From JAHCHG01 sp041394845 (lineage in GTDB: Bacteria; Acidobacteriota; Blastocatellia; Pyrinomonadales; Pyrinomonadaceae): a stretch of 64,000 nt of DNA. Made by a program: the position numbers and the translations under genes. The notes under the pieces were generated by a model. The model saw only the letters and a program-made list of their open reading frames with translations, did not search any database and was not told the DNA's origin. Within the stretch, counting starts at the first letter, position 1. Every line of letters begins with the position of its first letter. Below are positions 26,806 through 34,420 of the stretch, piece by piece. The DNA lies in NCBI GenBank assembly GCA_041394845.1, contig JAWKHL010000006.1, positions 1 through 64,000 of the forward strand, read 5' to 3'.

Positions 26806-27987
26806 CTATTTCCCGCTCGTGATCAGTTTGGCGATCGTTTGCAATTGCATATTCGAAGTGCCTTCGTAGATCGCGCCGATCTTTGAATCGCGCCAGTATT
26901 TTTCGACCGGGTAGTCTTTGACATAGCCGTAACCGCCGTAGAGTTCGACCGCTTTTGACGAGATCTTCTCGGCCACGCGCGACGAGTAGAGTTTGGCGAT
27001 GGCCGCTTCTTTCAGGAAAGATTTTCCGGCGTCCTTCAGACGGGCGGCGTTGTAAACCAGCAGGCGGGCCGCTTCGAGTTCGACGGCCATTTCGGCCAGT
27101 TGGAACTGAACCGCCTGAAACTGATTGATCGATTGCCCGAACTGCTCGCGCTCGGCCGTGTAGGCCAAAGTCGCTTCATAAGCCCCCTGAGCGATGCCGA
27201 CCATCTGCGCGCCGATCCCGATCCGGCCTTCGTTGAGGGTTTCGATCGAAACCTTGTAGCCCTTGCCGACCTCGTTCAAAACGTTTTCTTTCGGAACACG
27301 GCAATTGTCGAGGATAAGTTCGGTCGTCGAAGAGGCGCGGATGCCGAGTTTGTCTTCTTTTTTGCCGACCGAAAAACCCTCGAACTGCTTTTCGATGATA
27401 AAGGCCGTGATGCCTTTGTAGCCCGCGTCCGGGTCAACCGTCGCGAACAGAATGAAGATATCGGCCTCGTTGCCGTTGGTGATCCAGAGTTTTTGTCCGG
27501 TCAGTTCGTAATGATCGCCCCGATCAACGGCGCGGGTCTTCAAGGCAAAAGCGTCCGAACCCGAACCGGCCTCCGACAGGGCGTAAGCGCCGATCTTAGA
27601 TTCGGCCAACTGCGGCAGATATTTATTTCTTTGCTCTTCATCGCCCCATTTGAGAAAGGCGTTGGTGACGAGCGTGTTCTGGACATCGACGAAAACGCTC
27701 GTCGATGCGTCGACCCGGGCCATTTCCTCGATCGCCAGAATGGCGTTGAAAAAAGTCGAACCGGCGCCGCCGTATTCTTCGGGCGTTTCGATCGCCATCA
27801 GACCGATCTCGAAACATTGGCGGATCAGTTCCGGATCGAGTTTGGCGTTCTTTTCCATCTCTTCGACGCGGGGGCGGACCTCGCCCTCGGCGAATTCGCG
27901 GAAACTGCTGCGAAACATTTCCTCTTCTTCGGACAAAACGGTCAACGCGGGTCTTAAATTTTCTTTTTCTAAAGATGTTGCACTCAT
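26806..27987 (-). CDS. Acyl-CoA dehydrogenase
   Basis: This 393-residue flavoenzyme catalyses alpha,beta-dehydrogenation of acyl-CoA. It contains both family signatures: GAYALSEAGSGSDAFAL near residue 133, and QLAEMAVELEAARLLVYNAA plus LYGGYGYVKDYPVEKYWRD near 295 and 345. The catalytic Glu is probably in the IGAIYEGTSNMQ segment near residue 372, as in short/medium-chain enzymes. It is monocistronic with its own terminator. No electron-transfer flavoprotein genes are adjacent. It plausibly works with the acyl-CoA ligases at the start of the window, but no FadR-type palindrome was noticed upstream. Confidence 0.94.
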   Translation of the reverse strand: MSATSLEKENLRPALTVLSEEEEMFRSSFREFAEGEVRPRVEEMEKNAKLDPELIRQCFEIGLMAIETPEEYGGAGSTFFNAILAIEEMARVDASTSVFVDVQNTLVTNAFLKWGDEEQRNKYLPQLAESKIGAYALSEAGSGSDAFALKTRAVDRGDHYELTGQKLWITNGNEADIFILFATVDPDAGYKGITAFIIEKQFEGFSVGKKEDKLGIRASSTTELILDNCRVPKENVLNEVGKGYKVSIETLNEGRIGIGAQMVGIAQGAYEATLAYTAEREQFGQSINQFQAVQFQLAEMAVELEAARLLVYNAARLKDAGKSFLKEAAIAKLYSSRVAEKISSKAVELYGGYGYVKDYPVEKYWRDSKIGAIYEGTSNMQLQTIAKLITSGK

Positions 27988-28069
27988 ATTAAATTTCCTT
28001 TCTTAATTTTGTTTTTAAAAATAAATGAAATAACATCTTAATAGGCGCATCAGTCAAAAGGCAAAAGCA

Positions 28070-29161
28070 GTGAATTCCGAATCGAACGTTCAAAGTCAAA
28101 AAATTAATTCTCAAATCTCAAACACAACCAAAAATCTGGGACGATTAAAGATCGTGGCCGCCTTTTTGACCACTCTCGGCGTCGCTCTTTTCGCGTATTT
28201 CATCTATACGGTCGGGATTGAACAGATCCTTGAGGGGATCGCCAGGATCGGCGTCGGAGGTTTTCTGATCATCCAGCTGATCTATCTTCTGCGCCTGACG
28301 GTCCGGGCGACCGCCTGGAGACTGTCGGTCTACGCTCCCTATCGTTTGGACGTCAAAGACACGCTTCCGGCCGTCATCATCGGCGAGGCCTTAAGCAGTA
28401 TGATCCCGCTCGGCATCCTGGTCAGCGGAACGGCCAAGGCGGTCGCCGTCCGGAAACGCGTTCCGCTGGTCGTCGGTCTGTCGTCGGTCGCCACGGAAAA
28501 CCTGTTTTATTCTTTTGTTACCGGGCTTTTCATCTGTCTCGGTTCGTTCGCCTTTCTGCGGGGCTTCGATTTGACCGAGGGTTGGGTCCTGACCATCGAC
28601 CTGTTGATCGGCGGGACGGTCCTGCTCATTTTTTTCGGCATCTTCATCGTCATCAAACAATGGCATTTCGCCAGCGAGTTCTGCGAATGGCTGTACAACA
28701 GAGGCGTCGCCCGCGGCCTTTTGGAAAGCGGCCGCCTTCAGGTCCGTCTTTTCGAAAATCTGATCTACGGTTTTTACCGCAAATATCCGAAACGCTTTGT
28801 GCCGATCTTTCTCTGCCAGATCGCCTTTCACTCGCTCGGGATCCTGGAGGCGTGGTTCATCCTGAGCCGCATCCGCGAGATGATCCCCAATCTTCACACC
28901 GCATTTCTGCTCGAATCGATCAGCCGGGCGATCACCATCTTTTTCAAATTCGTCCCGTTCGTCATCGGGGTCGATGAGGCCGGAGCGCAGTTCGTTACGG
29001 AAACGCTCGCCATCGGAGCCGGCGTCGGCGTCACGCTGGCCATCATCCGCAAAGGCCGGATCCTGTTCTGGGCGACGGTCGGACTGCTGTTGATCGCCAA
29101 ACGGGGGTTTTCGGTGAGGGAGATCTTCAGGGTCGGGCATGGGGAAGAGGGTGATGGGTGA
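28070..29161 (+). CDS. Flippase-like/lysylphosphatidylglycerol synthase TM-region membrane protein
   Basis: This is a 363-residue integral membrane protein of the LPG_synthase_TM (UPF0104/AglD-like) family. Eight or so hydrophobic segments are visible, along with the family phrases LLRLTVRATAWRLSV, EALSSMIPLGILVSGTAKA and VDEAGAQFVTETL. The start is GTG; about 20 polar residues precede the first helix and are partly encoded by 7-base-periodic sequence. Members of this group are implicated in lipid or glycolipid translocation, and the soluble aminoacyl transferase domain of MprF is absent here. It is divergent from the acyl-CoA dehydrogenase gene. Confidence 0.82.
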   Translation: MNSESNVQSQKINSQISNTTKNLGRLKIVAAFLTTLGVALFAYFIYTVGIEQILEGIARIGVGGFLIIQLIYLLRLTVRATAWRLSVYAPYRLDVKDTLPAVIIGEALSSMIPLGILVSGTAKAVAVRKRVPLVVGLSSVATENLFYSFVTGLFICLGSFAFLRGFDLTEGWVLTIDLLIGGTVLLIFFGIFIVIKQWHFASEFCEWLYNRGVARGLLESGRLQVRLFENLIYGFYRKYPKRFVPIFLCQIAFHSLGILEAWFILSRIREMIPNLHTAFLLESISRAITIFFKFVPFVIGVDEAGAQFVTETLAIGAGVGVTLAIIRKGRILFWATVGLLLIAKRGFSVREIFRVGHGEEGDG

Positions 29162-29179
29162 TGAGTGATGGGTGATGGG
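29150..29179 (+). repeat. Tandem heptamers at the flippase gene end
   Basis: Four copies of GGTGATG/AGTGATG run across the stop codon of the flippase-like gene into the 90-base intergenic space. The period is exactly 7. No complementary arm was found nearby. Confidence 0.7.
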
Positions 29180-29251
29180 ATTTACTTTCGCTTTTTCGTG
29201 ATTCGCAAAAGCTGATTTCGAACAACGGATCTTTTTTGATTTCGCCTGTTT

Positions 29252-29884
29252 ATGATCGTTCAGATGGAAAGAAGAGGTTTTATCGCGACGGTTCGTTTGA
29301 CGCCGGGGGAGCGGGCCGAAATTGCCGGTTCGGCCGAGGGAAACGAAACATTGCAAACCGTTTTCGCTTGTCTGAGGGCCGAAAAAGATCTGCGGGCGGT
29401 CGTGATCATTTTCGATTTTGACGAAACGGGAACGCCTTTTAAGACCAGTGAGATCGCTCCGGAGAATTTTATGAGTTTCCCCGTTCCGCTGGTTGCAGTC
29501 GTAAAGGGACTCGCCTCAGAAGAGGTCGTAAGAATCGTCCGATCCGTTCATCTGTGCGTCGCCTCGGAGGATGCCCGATTCGTTTTTGACCGGAACACCG
29601 AAACGAACGCCGGAGAGGCTCTGAAAACGGGTCTAATCAATCGGATCGCCCCCGGCGCGGAGGCGGAAAACGAGGCGCTGGCGCTGGCCGAAAAGATCTC
29701 CGAACTCGCCCCGCTGGCCGTTCGGGCCTTTATCGAATCGGTTGACCGGGGGTTGGAAATGAGCCTCGAAGACGGCCTCTGGCTCGAATCGGAACTATTC
29801 GCCCGGATCTTTGCCACCGAAGACATGCGCGAGGGAACAAAGGCGTTTTTCCAAAAACGCCGCCCGACGTTTCGCGGACGCTAG
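29252..29884 (+). CDS. Degenerate enoyl-CoA hydratase/isomerase (crotonase) paralogue
   Basis: This 210-residue protein is about 50 shorter than normal crotonases. The C-terminal half is clearly of this family: LKTGLINRIAPG, APLAVRAFIESVDRGL, and FARIFATEDMREGTKAFFQK with RRPTFRG at the end. In the N-terminal half, the segment that normally reads PVIAAVNGYALGGG appears as PLVAVVKGLASEEVVRI, so the oxyanion-hole glycines are gone. The region between this and NAGEALKTG is also shortened. The first oxyanion-hole strand is likewise unrecognisable. The frame is intact and well preserved in codon pattern, so it may be a non-catalytic paralogue rather than a pseudogene. Confidence 0.75.
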   Translation: MIVQMERRGFIATVRLTPGERAEIAGSAEGNETLQTVFACLRAEKDLRAVVIIFDFDETGTPFKTSEIAPENFMSFPVPLVAVVKGLASEEVVRIVRSVHLCVASEDARFVFDRNTETNAGEALKTGLINRIAPGAEAENEALALAEKISELAPLAVRAFIESVDRGLEMSLEDGLWLESELFARIFATEDMREGTKAFFQKRRPTFRGR

Positions 29885-30027
29885 AAACGCGGTCAAACCG
29901 CACGATAAATCGTTTTTTTCCGGCGGATCAAACGGATTTTAATTTTTTTGTTTTTCTTTTGCCTTTTTAGTTGACCGACTTTATACTAAACAACTAGCGA
30001 TTTTGCTTGTTCAAAAGGAGAAATAGC

Positions 30028-30549
30028 TTGCAACCAAAAGTTCATCAGGGACTGCTGACCGCTTCCGGTTTTCGCTTCGCCATCGTCGCCGCGCGTTGGA
30101 ACGATTTTTTGACGGCGAAACTGATCGAAGGCGCTCTCGATGCATTGGAGAGGCTCGGAGCCGATGAAAAGGCGGTCGAGATATTCAAAGTCCCCGGTTC
30201 TTTCGAATTGCCCCTGACCTCGTTGAAGGTGGCCAACAGCGGAAAATTCGACGCGGTCATCTGCATCGGCACCGTTATTCGCGGCGAAACGCCGCATTTC
30301 GAATACGTCGCCGGCGAGGCGGCCAAGGGCATTTCTCAGGCGTCGATCCGGACGGGCGTTCCCGTTCTGTTCGGGATCGTAACGGCCGACACGCTCGAAC
30401 AGGCGATCAATCGAACCGGCGTCAAAGCCGGCAACAAAGGGTTCGAAGCCGCCATGTCAGCGGTCGAACTCGTAAATTTATATAAGACAATGGACGGCGG
30501 AAAAGAGGCTTCCGACGGCAAGAAGAAGGCCTTCCCGCATGTCGTTTAA
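30028..30549 (+). CDS. ribH: 6,7-dimethyl-8-ribityllumazine synthase
   Basis: This 173-residue riboflavin-pathway enzyme condenses 5-amino-6-ribitylaminouracil with dihydroxybutanone phosphate. Visible motifs are FAIVAARWNDF at the substrate site, FKVPGSFELPL, CIGTVIRGETPHFEYV with the catalytic His near residue 90, and FGIVTADTLEQAINR. The start is a TTG at 30028, chosen because AAAGGAG lies 7 bases upstream; an earlier in-frame TTG (30007) precedes that Shine-Dalgarno. It is followed within 10 bases by nusB, a common bacterial arrangement. No other rib gene or FMN riboswitch is visible here. Confidence 0.95.
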   Translation: MQPKVHQGLLTASGFRFAIVAARWNDFLTAKLIEGALDALERLGADEKAVEIFKVPGSFELPLTSLKVANSGKFDAVICIGTVIRGETPHFEYVAGEAAKGISQASIRTGVPVLFGIVTADTLEQAINRTGVKAGNKGFEAAMSAVELVNLYKTMDGGKEASDGKKKAFPHVV

Positions 30550-30558
30550 ACAAGGACT

Positions 30559-31041
30559 ATGGGAACACGGCGTAAAGCACGTGAATGCGCTTTGCAGATG
30601 TTGTTTGCGGCAGATGTAGCGCAAACAGCGGAAAGCGATTTGACACAAAATTATTGGAACGAACTCGGGGAACCGACTCTCGATCAGCCGACCCGGGAGT
30701 TTGCCAATAATCTGGCGGTCGGAACGTTGCGCGAACTTGAAAAAATAGACGAGAGGATTCGGACCCGCGCCGAACATTGGCGCATTCCCCGGATGGCGGT
30801 GGTCGATCGCAATGTTCTGCGTTTGGCCGTTTACGAATTCCTGTTCGAAGAAACCCCGCACACGGTCGTCATCAACGAGGCTCTGGAGATCGCCCGCCGA
30901 TTCTCCACATTCGAAGCGACGCAATTCATCAACGGCATCCTCGACGCCATCAAACACGATCTGGAAAAGCAACCGATTAAAAAAAACAAAAAAATAGATA
31001 ACGACGCTCACGGCGAAAAGACCCAGGCGACCACCCCCTGA
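30559..31041 (+). CDS. nusB: Transcription antitermination factor NusB
   Basis: This 160-residue RNA-binding protein acts with NusE (S10) at boxA in rRNA antitermination. Signature phrases are RRKARECALQMLFAADV at the N-terminus, MAVVDRNVLRLAVYEFLF near residue 78, VVINEALEIARRFS near 105 and ATQFINGILDAIKHDL near 122. The last 15 residues are a Lys/Asn-rich tail. The AAGGA ribosome binding site and the 9-base gap from ribH indicate cotranscription. Confidence 0.95.
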   Translation: MGTRRKARECALQMLFAADVAQTAESDLTQNYWNELGEPTLDQPTREFANNLAVGTLRELEKIDERIRTRAEHWRIPRMAVVDRNVLRLAVYEFLFEETPHTVVINEALEIARRFSTFEATQFINGILDAIKHDLEKQPIKKNKKIDNDAHGEKTQATTP

Positions 31042-31048
31042 TTCGATC

Positions 31049-31078
31049 TTGGATTTCGGATTTCGGATTTCGGATTTG
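31049..31078 (+). repeat. Tandem GGATTTC heptamers after nusB
   Basis: Four near-perfect tandem copies of the 7-mer GGATTTC begin 8 bases after the nusB stop, in the gap before the CheA-like gene. The same heptamer occurs at 46738-46838 and 62261-62294. Confidence 0.8.
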
Positions 31079-31109
31079 TTCGGGGCGAAGGATTCCTTGA
31101 TTTAGGACG

Positions 31110-32315
31110 ATGGAAGATTTTCACCAACAGTTTTTGCGCGAATCGGTCGAAAGGCTCAAAGACTGGGAAGATCTTTTGCGCCGCCGGGAGGACCTTTCGG
31201 CAGAAGAAAAAGCCGATCTTTTTCGGATGCTTCACACGGTCAAGGGAACCTCGCAGGTCTTTGGTCTGACGGTTCAGGGCAAACTGGCGCACCGGCTGGA
31301 AGAAATCCTGGCAAACGACAGGATCGCCCGGAGAGATCATGCCCTTCTTCTCGAAGGTATCGGACAACTGATCAAATCGCTGGAACAAAAAGACCCCGGC
31401 ATTTCTCCCGAGTTTTTGGAAAAGCCGAACGAAACGGGAATGATCGAAGAGTCATCCGAAGATCTTGTCCGGGTTTCGGTTCCCGCCGACATTTTTTCTC
31501 AATTATCTCCTCAGGAAAAAAAAATGCTCCGGACGGCGATCGAAAACAAAGAGGCGCCGTTCGGTCTGGAGATCGTTTTCGGCCTCGGTGATTTCGCGGT
31601 CGGTCTGAAAAATTTCCGGGAAAAACTAAAAGAAGCGGGCCGGATCATCGCCACCTTGCCGGCCCCGGATTCGACCGGGGCGGGGCGGATCGGTTTTCGG
31701 ATCCTGATGACCGGGCGGATTTCGGAGGGACGGCTGGAAATGATCGCAGCGGCCGACGGAGCGAGGGTCTTCTTTCGCCATCCGCCCGCCGATCAAGCCG
31801 ACCAACTGCGGGAAATGCTTCGCCGGATCACCTGCTACGGACGGGATATCGCCGGGAAGTCCGGGAAAGATGTGCAGTTCGAAATTTCGGGCGCAAAGAT
31901 CGAACTTCCGGCTCGCGCCGTTCAGATCGTTTTCGAAACTCTGGTTCATCTGATCCGCAACGCCGTCGATCACGCGTTCGCCGGAAACGGCAGGGTCGTA
32001 ATCGATCTGGAAAAAGACGAAGGCGGTCTTCGTCTGAAAGTCTCCGATAACGGACGCGGGATCGATCCGCAAAAAGTGCTTTCGACCGCGCTGGAAAAAA
32101 ATCTGATCTCCGCCGGAGACGATCCCGACGAAGAAGCGGTCCTCTATCTCATCTTCCGGCCGGGATTTTCCACCGCACTGACCGCCGGAGAAATTTCCGG
32201 GCGCGGCGTCGGTCTCGATGCGGTCAAAACCGCTCTGGAGGAAAACGGCGGCAAAATTTCCGTCTCCAGCACGTTCAATAAAGGGACGGTTTTTGAGATA
32301 TTCCTTCCCCTTTGA
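31110..32315 (+). CDS. CheA-like histidine kinase: Hpt plus HATPase, no CheW domain
   Basis: This is a 401-residue protein. Residues 1-100 form an Hpt domain with the phospho-acceptor His42 in RMLHTVKGTSQVFGL. The C-terminal half is a CheA-type ATPase. Its N-box is HLIRNAVDHAF near residue 288, its G1 box SDNGRGID near 313, its F box FRPGFSTA near 350, and its G2 box GRGVGLDAVK near 367. The protein ends shortly after FEIFLPL, so the CheW-like P5 domain that couples CheA to chemoreceptors is absent. The middle region (about 140-260) does not look like a standard P2 or P3 domain. No response regulator, CheW or receptor gene is adjacent. It may phosphorylate a distant partner or act as a stand-alone phosphorelay kinase. 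Confidence 0.82.
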   Translation: MEDFHQQFLRESVERLKDWEDLLRRREDLSAEEKADLFRMLHTVKGTSQVFGLTVQGKLAHRLEEILANDRIARRDHALLLEGIGQLIKSLEQKDPGISPEFLEKPNETGMIEESSEDLVRVSVPADIFSQLSPQEKKMLRTAIENKEAPFGLEIVFGLGDFAVGLKNFREKLKEAGRIIATLPAPDSTGAGRIGFRILMTGRISEGRLEMIAAADGARVFFRHPPADQADQLREMLRRITCYGRDIAGKSGKDVQFEISGAKIELPARAVQIVFETLVHLIRNAVDHAFAGNGRVVIDLEKDEGGLRLKVSDNGRGIDPQKVLSTALEKNLISAGDDPDEEAVLYLIFRPGFSTALTAGEISGRGVGLDAVKTALEENGGKISVSSTFNKGTVFEIFLPL

Positions 32316-32340
32316 AAAAGTTTTGCGGAGGTTTGAGGGA

Positions 32341-32515
32341 AAGATGAGAGAAGAAAAGGCAAAGTCAAAGAGCGAAAAGGGGCTTTTCGGGCTAAAAATC
32401 CGTTGCTCGAACCTTTTGCCTTTTTACTCTCTTCCCTTCTCCCTGATCCCTCGTCCCCGTCGCCTGACGCCCGTCGCTTTTTGCCTCTTTACTTTTGCCC
32501 TTTGCTTTGTAACGG
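32341..32515. repeat. Repeat arms forming the start of a secreted-protein gene
   Basis: AAGGCAAAGTCAAAG-type repeats (32341-32380) face a pyrimidine-rich run of TTTTGCC/CTTTTGC-type heptamers (32409-32515). Both lie inside the reading frame that begins at 32344 and encode its first 57 residues, including the hydrophobic signal segment. Confidence 0.55.
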
Positions 32516-33039
32516 CGCTCCGCGCTCAGGATCTTCCGGACAAGATCCGCGGGTACAAGGTCCAACGGGCGAAGATCGCGGTCAAAACGGCCGATCAGAG
32601 ACCGGAAAATCCCGAGAACGAGGCGAAAGAAGATGCTTTTGTTACGATCGACGGCCCGGAACTGAAAAGCCTTTCGCTGACCGGTCTCACTTTTGAGCTG
32701 ACGGCCGAACTCGATTCGGTCGAACAGAGCGGTGAGGTCGATTTTCTGACCTTTCACGATTTTCGCGTCAACGGCCTCAAGGTCGATATCGAGGAGTACG
32801 GGGAATCTTTCAAATTCGAGAAAAATCAAACCATCAAATTGCCGAAGCCTTTCGAGATCTTCCTCAGCGCGCCGCAAACGCTTCTCGGCGCATTGGGCGA
32901 GATCACCGATTCGAAGGAGAAATGGCGCGTAACGGGCCGGGTCTTCGTTTTCGGTCGGTTCAAGAAGGCCGGTTTCAAATTCAAACGGGTCGTCCCGGTC
33001 GAGATCGACATCATGATCAAAAATCCGGCCAGAAAATAA
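32344..33039 (+). CDS. Secreted beta-sandwich protein, function unknown
   Basis: This is a 231-residue protein. Residues 1-60 are low-complexity and end in a hydrophobic signal-like segment (VAFCLFTFALCFVTALRAQ) with likely cleavage near residue 60. The mature part has alternating strands and the phrases LSLTGLTFELTAELDS and FLTFHDFRVNGLKVDIE. These recall LEA14/water-stress beta-sandwich domains, but the resemblance is loose and no catalytic motif is apparent. The signal region is built from the 7-base-repeat type found at other gene ends. It converges with the next gene, 9 bases apart. The exact start is uncertain. Confidence 0.6.
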   Translation: MREEKAKSKSEKGLFGLKIRCSNLLPFYSLPFSLIPRPRRLTPVAFCLFTFALCFVTALRAQDLPDKIRGYKVQRAKIAVKTADQRPENPENEAKEDAFVTIDGPELKSLSLTGLTFELTAELDSVEQSGEVDFLTFHDFRVNGLKVDIEEYGESFKFEKNQTIKLPKPFEIFLSAPQTLLGALGEITDSKEKWRVTGRVFVFGRFKKAGFKFKRVVPVEIDIMIKNPARK

Positions 33040-33048
33040 GAGTTCGGT

Positions 33049-33735
33049 TTAATAATTTTCGACGAAATGCGGGACGAATTCGCCCTGCGTGCATCCCGGA
33101 ACCGGGATCAGATTGTCGCCGCGGACATCGACGCCTTCGAGCGCCGTGATCCGCTTGTACCAGGTTTTAATGCGACTCTTTTCGATCTTTTTGAGTTCTA
33201 CCAGAACGTGAAAACCGCCGTGCGTCTTGAGAACGGTCAGGCAATCCGGATTGAGAAATTCCTTGACCCCGCCGACGGTCTTTTCCAGATCGACGCCGTC
33301 GAAATCGAAATCCAGATAGAACTTCCGGCCGCACGTCTTTTGAATCTCGGACATCACCTCCTGATGCGGATTGTAACCGTTGTAGGTCTGGCCGATGAGA
33401 CGGGCGAATTTGATCAGGCTGTTGCGGGTGGCTCCCAGAAAATCGCGCGGGTTGACCGAGATGTACAGCGCCAGAGCCTCCTGCGGAATGGTGATGCCCT
33501 TGATGACGTAGGAATCGAGAGCGCATTCGAGTTGCTTGATCTTATGAAAGAGATGCTCTTTGCTCGAAGTAAAACGCTTGCACTGGGCCTTGTCGGTCTT
33601 GATCTCCTTGACGTTCCGGCAGTATTTTTTGCGGGCGAAAAGCGCGACGTAAAAGGTTTCGTTGATCTCGAGATCGGGCAGCCATTCGATGAACCTCCGC
33701 AACAGTTTTTCGTCTTTGATGATCTGATAGTTCAA
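33049..33735 (-). CDS. Conserved protein, possible primase-polymerase-like (AEP) fold
   Basis: This is a 228-residue cytoplasmic protein. TTG at 33735 is chosen because AAAGGAG lies 8-9 bases upstream; the TTG three codons earlier abuts the Shine-Dalgarno. I do not recognise a named family. In the C-terminal half, KFYLDFDFDG (about residue 140) is followed about 30 residues later by VLKTHGGFHVLVEL, and then by GVDVRGDNLIPVPGC. The pattern hDhD, then G-x-H, then a later acidic residue resembles the three catalytic motifs of archaeo-eukaryotic primase-polymerases. The N-terminal half has FYVALFARKKYC and a pair of cysteines (YC, QC). It lies next to tRNA-Arg, behind that gene's terminator. The function is inference only. 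Confidence 0.55.
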   Translation of the reverse strand: MNYQIIKDEKLLRRFIEWLPDLEINETFYVALFARKKYCRNVKEIKTDKAQCKRFTSSKEHLFHKIKQLECALDSYVIKGITIPQEALALYISVNPRDFLGATRNSLIKFARLIGQTYNGYNPHQEVMSEIQKTCGRKFYLDFDFDGVDLEKTVGGVKEFLNPDCLTVLKTHGGFHVLVELKKIEKSRIKTWYKRITALEGVDVRGDNLIPVPGCTQGEFVPHFVENY

Positions 33736-33766
33736 GGCGGTCAACTCCTTTTTGTCGGACTCAGAT

Positions 33767-33807
33767 AAAAAAAACGACGCAATTCTATCTCTCGAAGATC
33801 ACGTCGT
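33767..33807 (-). terminator. Intrinsic terminator of tRNA-Arg
   Basis: On the minus strand, ACGACG and CGTCGT pair around a 22-base loop and are followed by eight T residues, 17 bases past the tRNA 3' end. Confidence 0.7.
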
Positions 33808-33823
33808 CATGTATCAAAAAAAA

Positions 33824-33897
33824 CGCCCCCGGCACGACTCGAACGTGCGACCCACAGCTTAGAAGGCTGTTGCTCTATCCGACTGAGCTACGGGAGC
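33824..33897 (-). tRNA. tRNA-Arg (anticodon TCT)
   Basis: A 74-base cloverleaf is readable on the minus strand. The acceptor stem GCTCCCG/CGGGGGC has one G-T pair. The D-loop region contains TAGCTCAGTCGGATAGAGC. The anticodon stem ACAGC/GCTGT encloses loop CTTCTAA, giving anticodon TCT (reads AGA/AGG). The T-arm contains GTTCGAGTC. The 3' CCA is not encoded. Such Arg tRNAs are frequent integration targets, but no integrase is present. Confidence 0.95.
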
Positions 33898-33953
33898 ATG
33901 TCAAAAAGCAATTAATGATGTTAGCCATTGCAGAGGTTGAAGTCAAATTAAAG

Positions 33954-34048
33954 GAGTTTTGAGTCCCGCCTTTAGGCGGCCAACGTTCAAAGCATTCGAG
34001 TGTAAAAAAAAGCCGGAGATTGTGCCAGACGGGATTCAAAATTTTCAA
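33954..34048. repeat. Small TIR element, family R5
   Basis: An element of about 95 bases has terminal inverted repeats: TTTTGAGTCCCGCC at the left and GACGGGATTCAAAA at the right. The left end includes a hairpin, CCGCCTTTAGGCGG. The interior shares GCATTCGAGTG and AAAGCCGGAG.TTGT with the copy at 40479-40596. It is non-coding and MITE-like. Confidence 0.65.
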
Positions 34049-34051
34049 AAT

Positions 34052-34230
34052 TGACAAATCACTTTAGAAGAAACTTTTTTCCGGGTCATGTTGATATTTC
34101 AGATCAAGCCGATAAAATCGGCAGCATAATATTATGCTGCCCTCTTTGAGGGCTTAACCGATCGTGTATCCCGATTCCCACAGCTTTTCGCTGTGGGCTA
34201 CAAATAGATCGCCGTCTTCGACGGCTGGGA
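34052..34230. repeat. R1 repeat copy 2 with adjoining REP-like hairpins
   Basis: Bases 34052-34157 match the element at 1844-1950. Next come a CCCACAGCTTTTCGCTGTGGG hairpin near 34177 and an ATCGCCGTCTTCGACGGC segment near 34208. Similar hairpins occur at 38926-39100. Nothing coding is supported here. Confidence 0.65.
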
Positions 34231-34236
34231 CAAAAT

Positions 34237-34408
34237 GACAATACAAACTAATCTACCCAAGTTGCCAGTTAGATTTTTTTGCCCACGAATGAACGCGAAT
34301 GAACGCGAATTTTTAAGAATTATTATCATATTCGCGCTAAGATCATGTTATTAGTGGGCAAGTTCCTTTCTTATTTCCATAACCGGCAACTTAGGTTAAT
34401 TTGTCAAT
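34237..34408. repeat. Palindromic MITE-like element
   Basis: A 170-base palindromic structure has imperfect outer arms containing ACAA..TAA.CT...AAGTTGCC.GTTA (34241-34271 and the reverse complement at 34380-34406). Inner arms begin TGCCCAC and end GCGAAT (34280-34310 and 34330-34360). Two direct copies of GAATGAACGC lie in the left inner arm. It ends just before the cmk stop codon. Confidence 0.6.
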
Positions 34409-34420
34409 ATGATTAACCAT

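Noticed and set aside
34281..34310. GAATGAACGC direct repeats as a CRISPR-like start
   Set aside because: There are only two adjacent copies with no spacers, and they lie inside a palindromic element.
33824..34420. Genomic island boundary at tRNA-Arg
   Set aside because: No integrase, no duplicated tRNA 3' end and ordinary housekeeping genes (cmk) follow.
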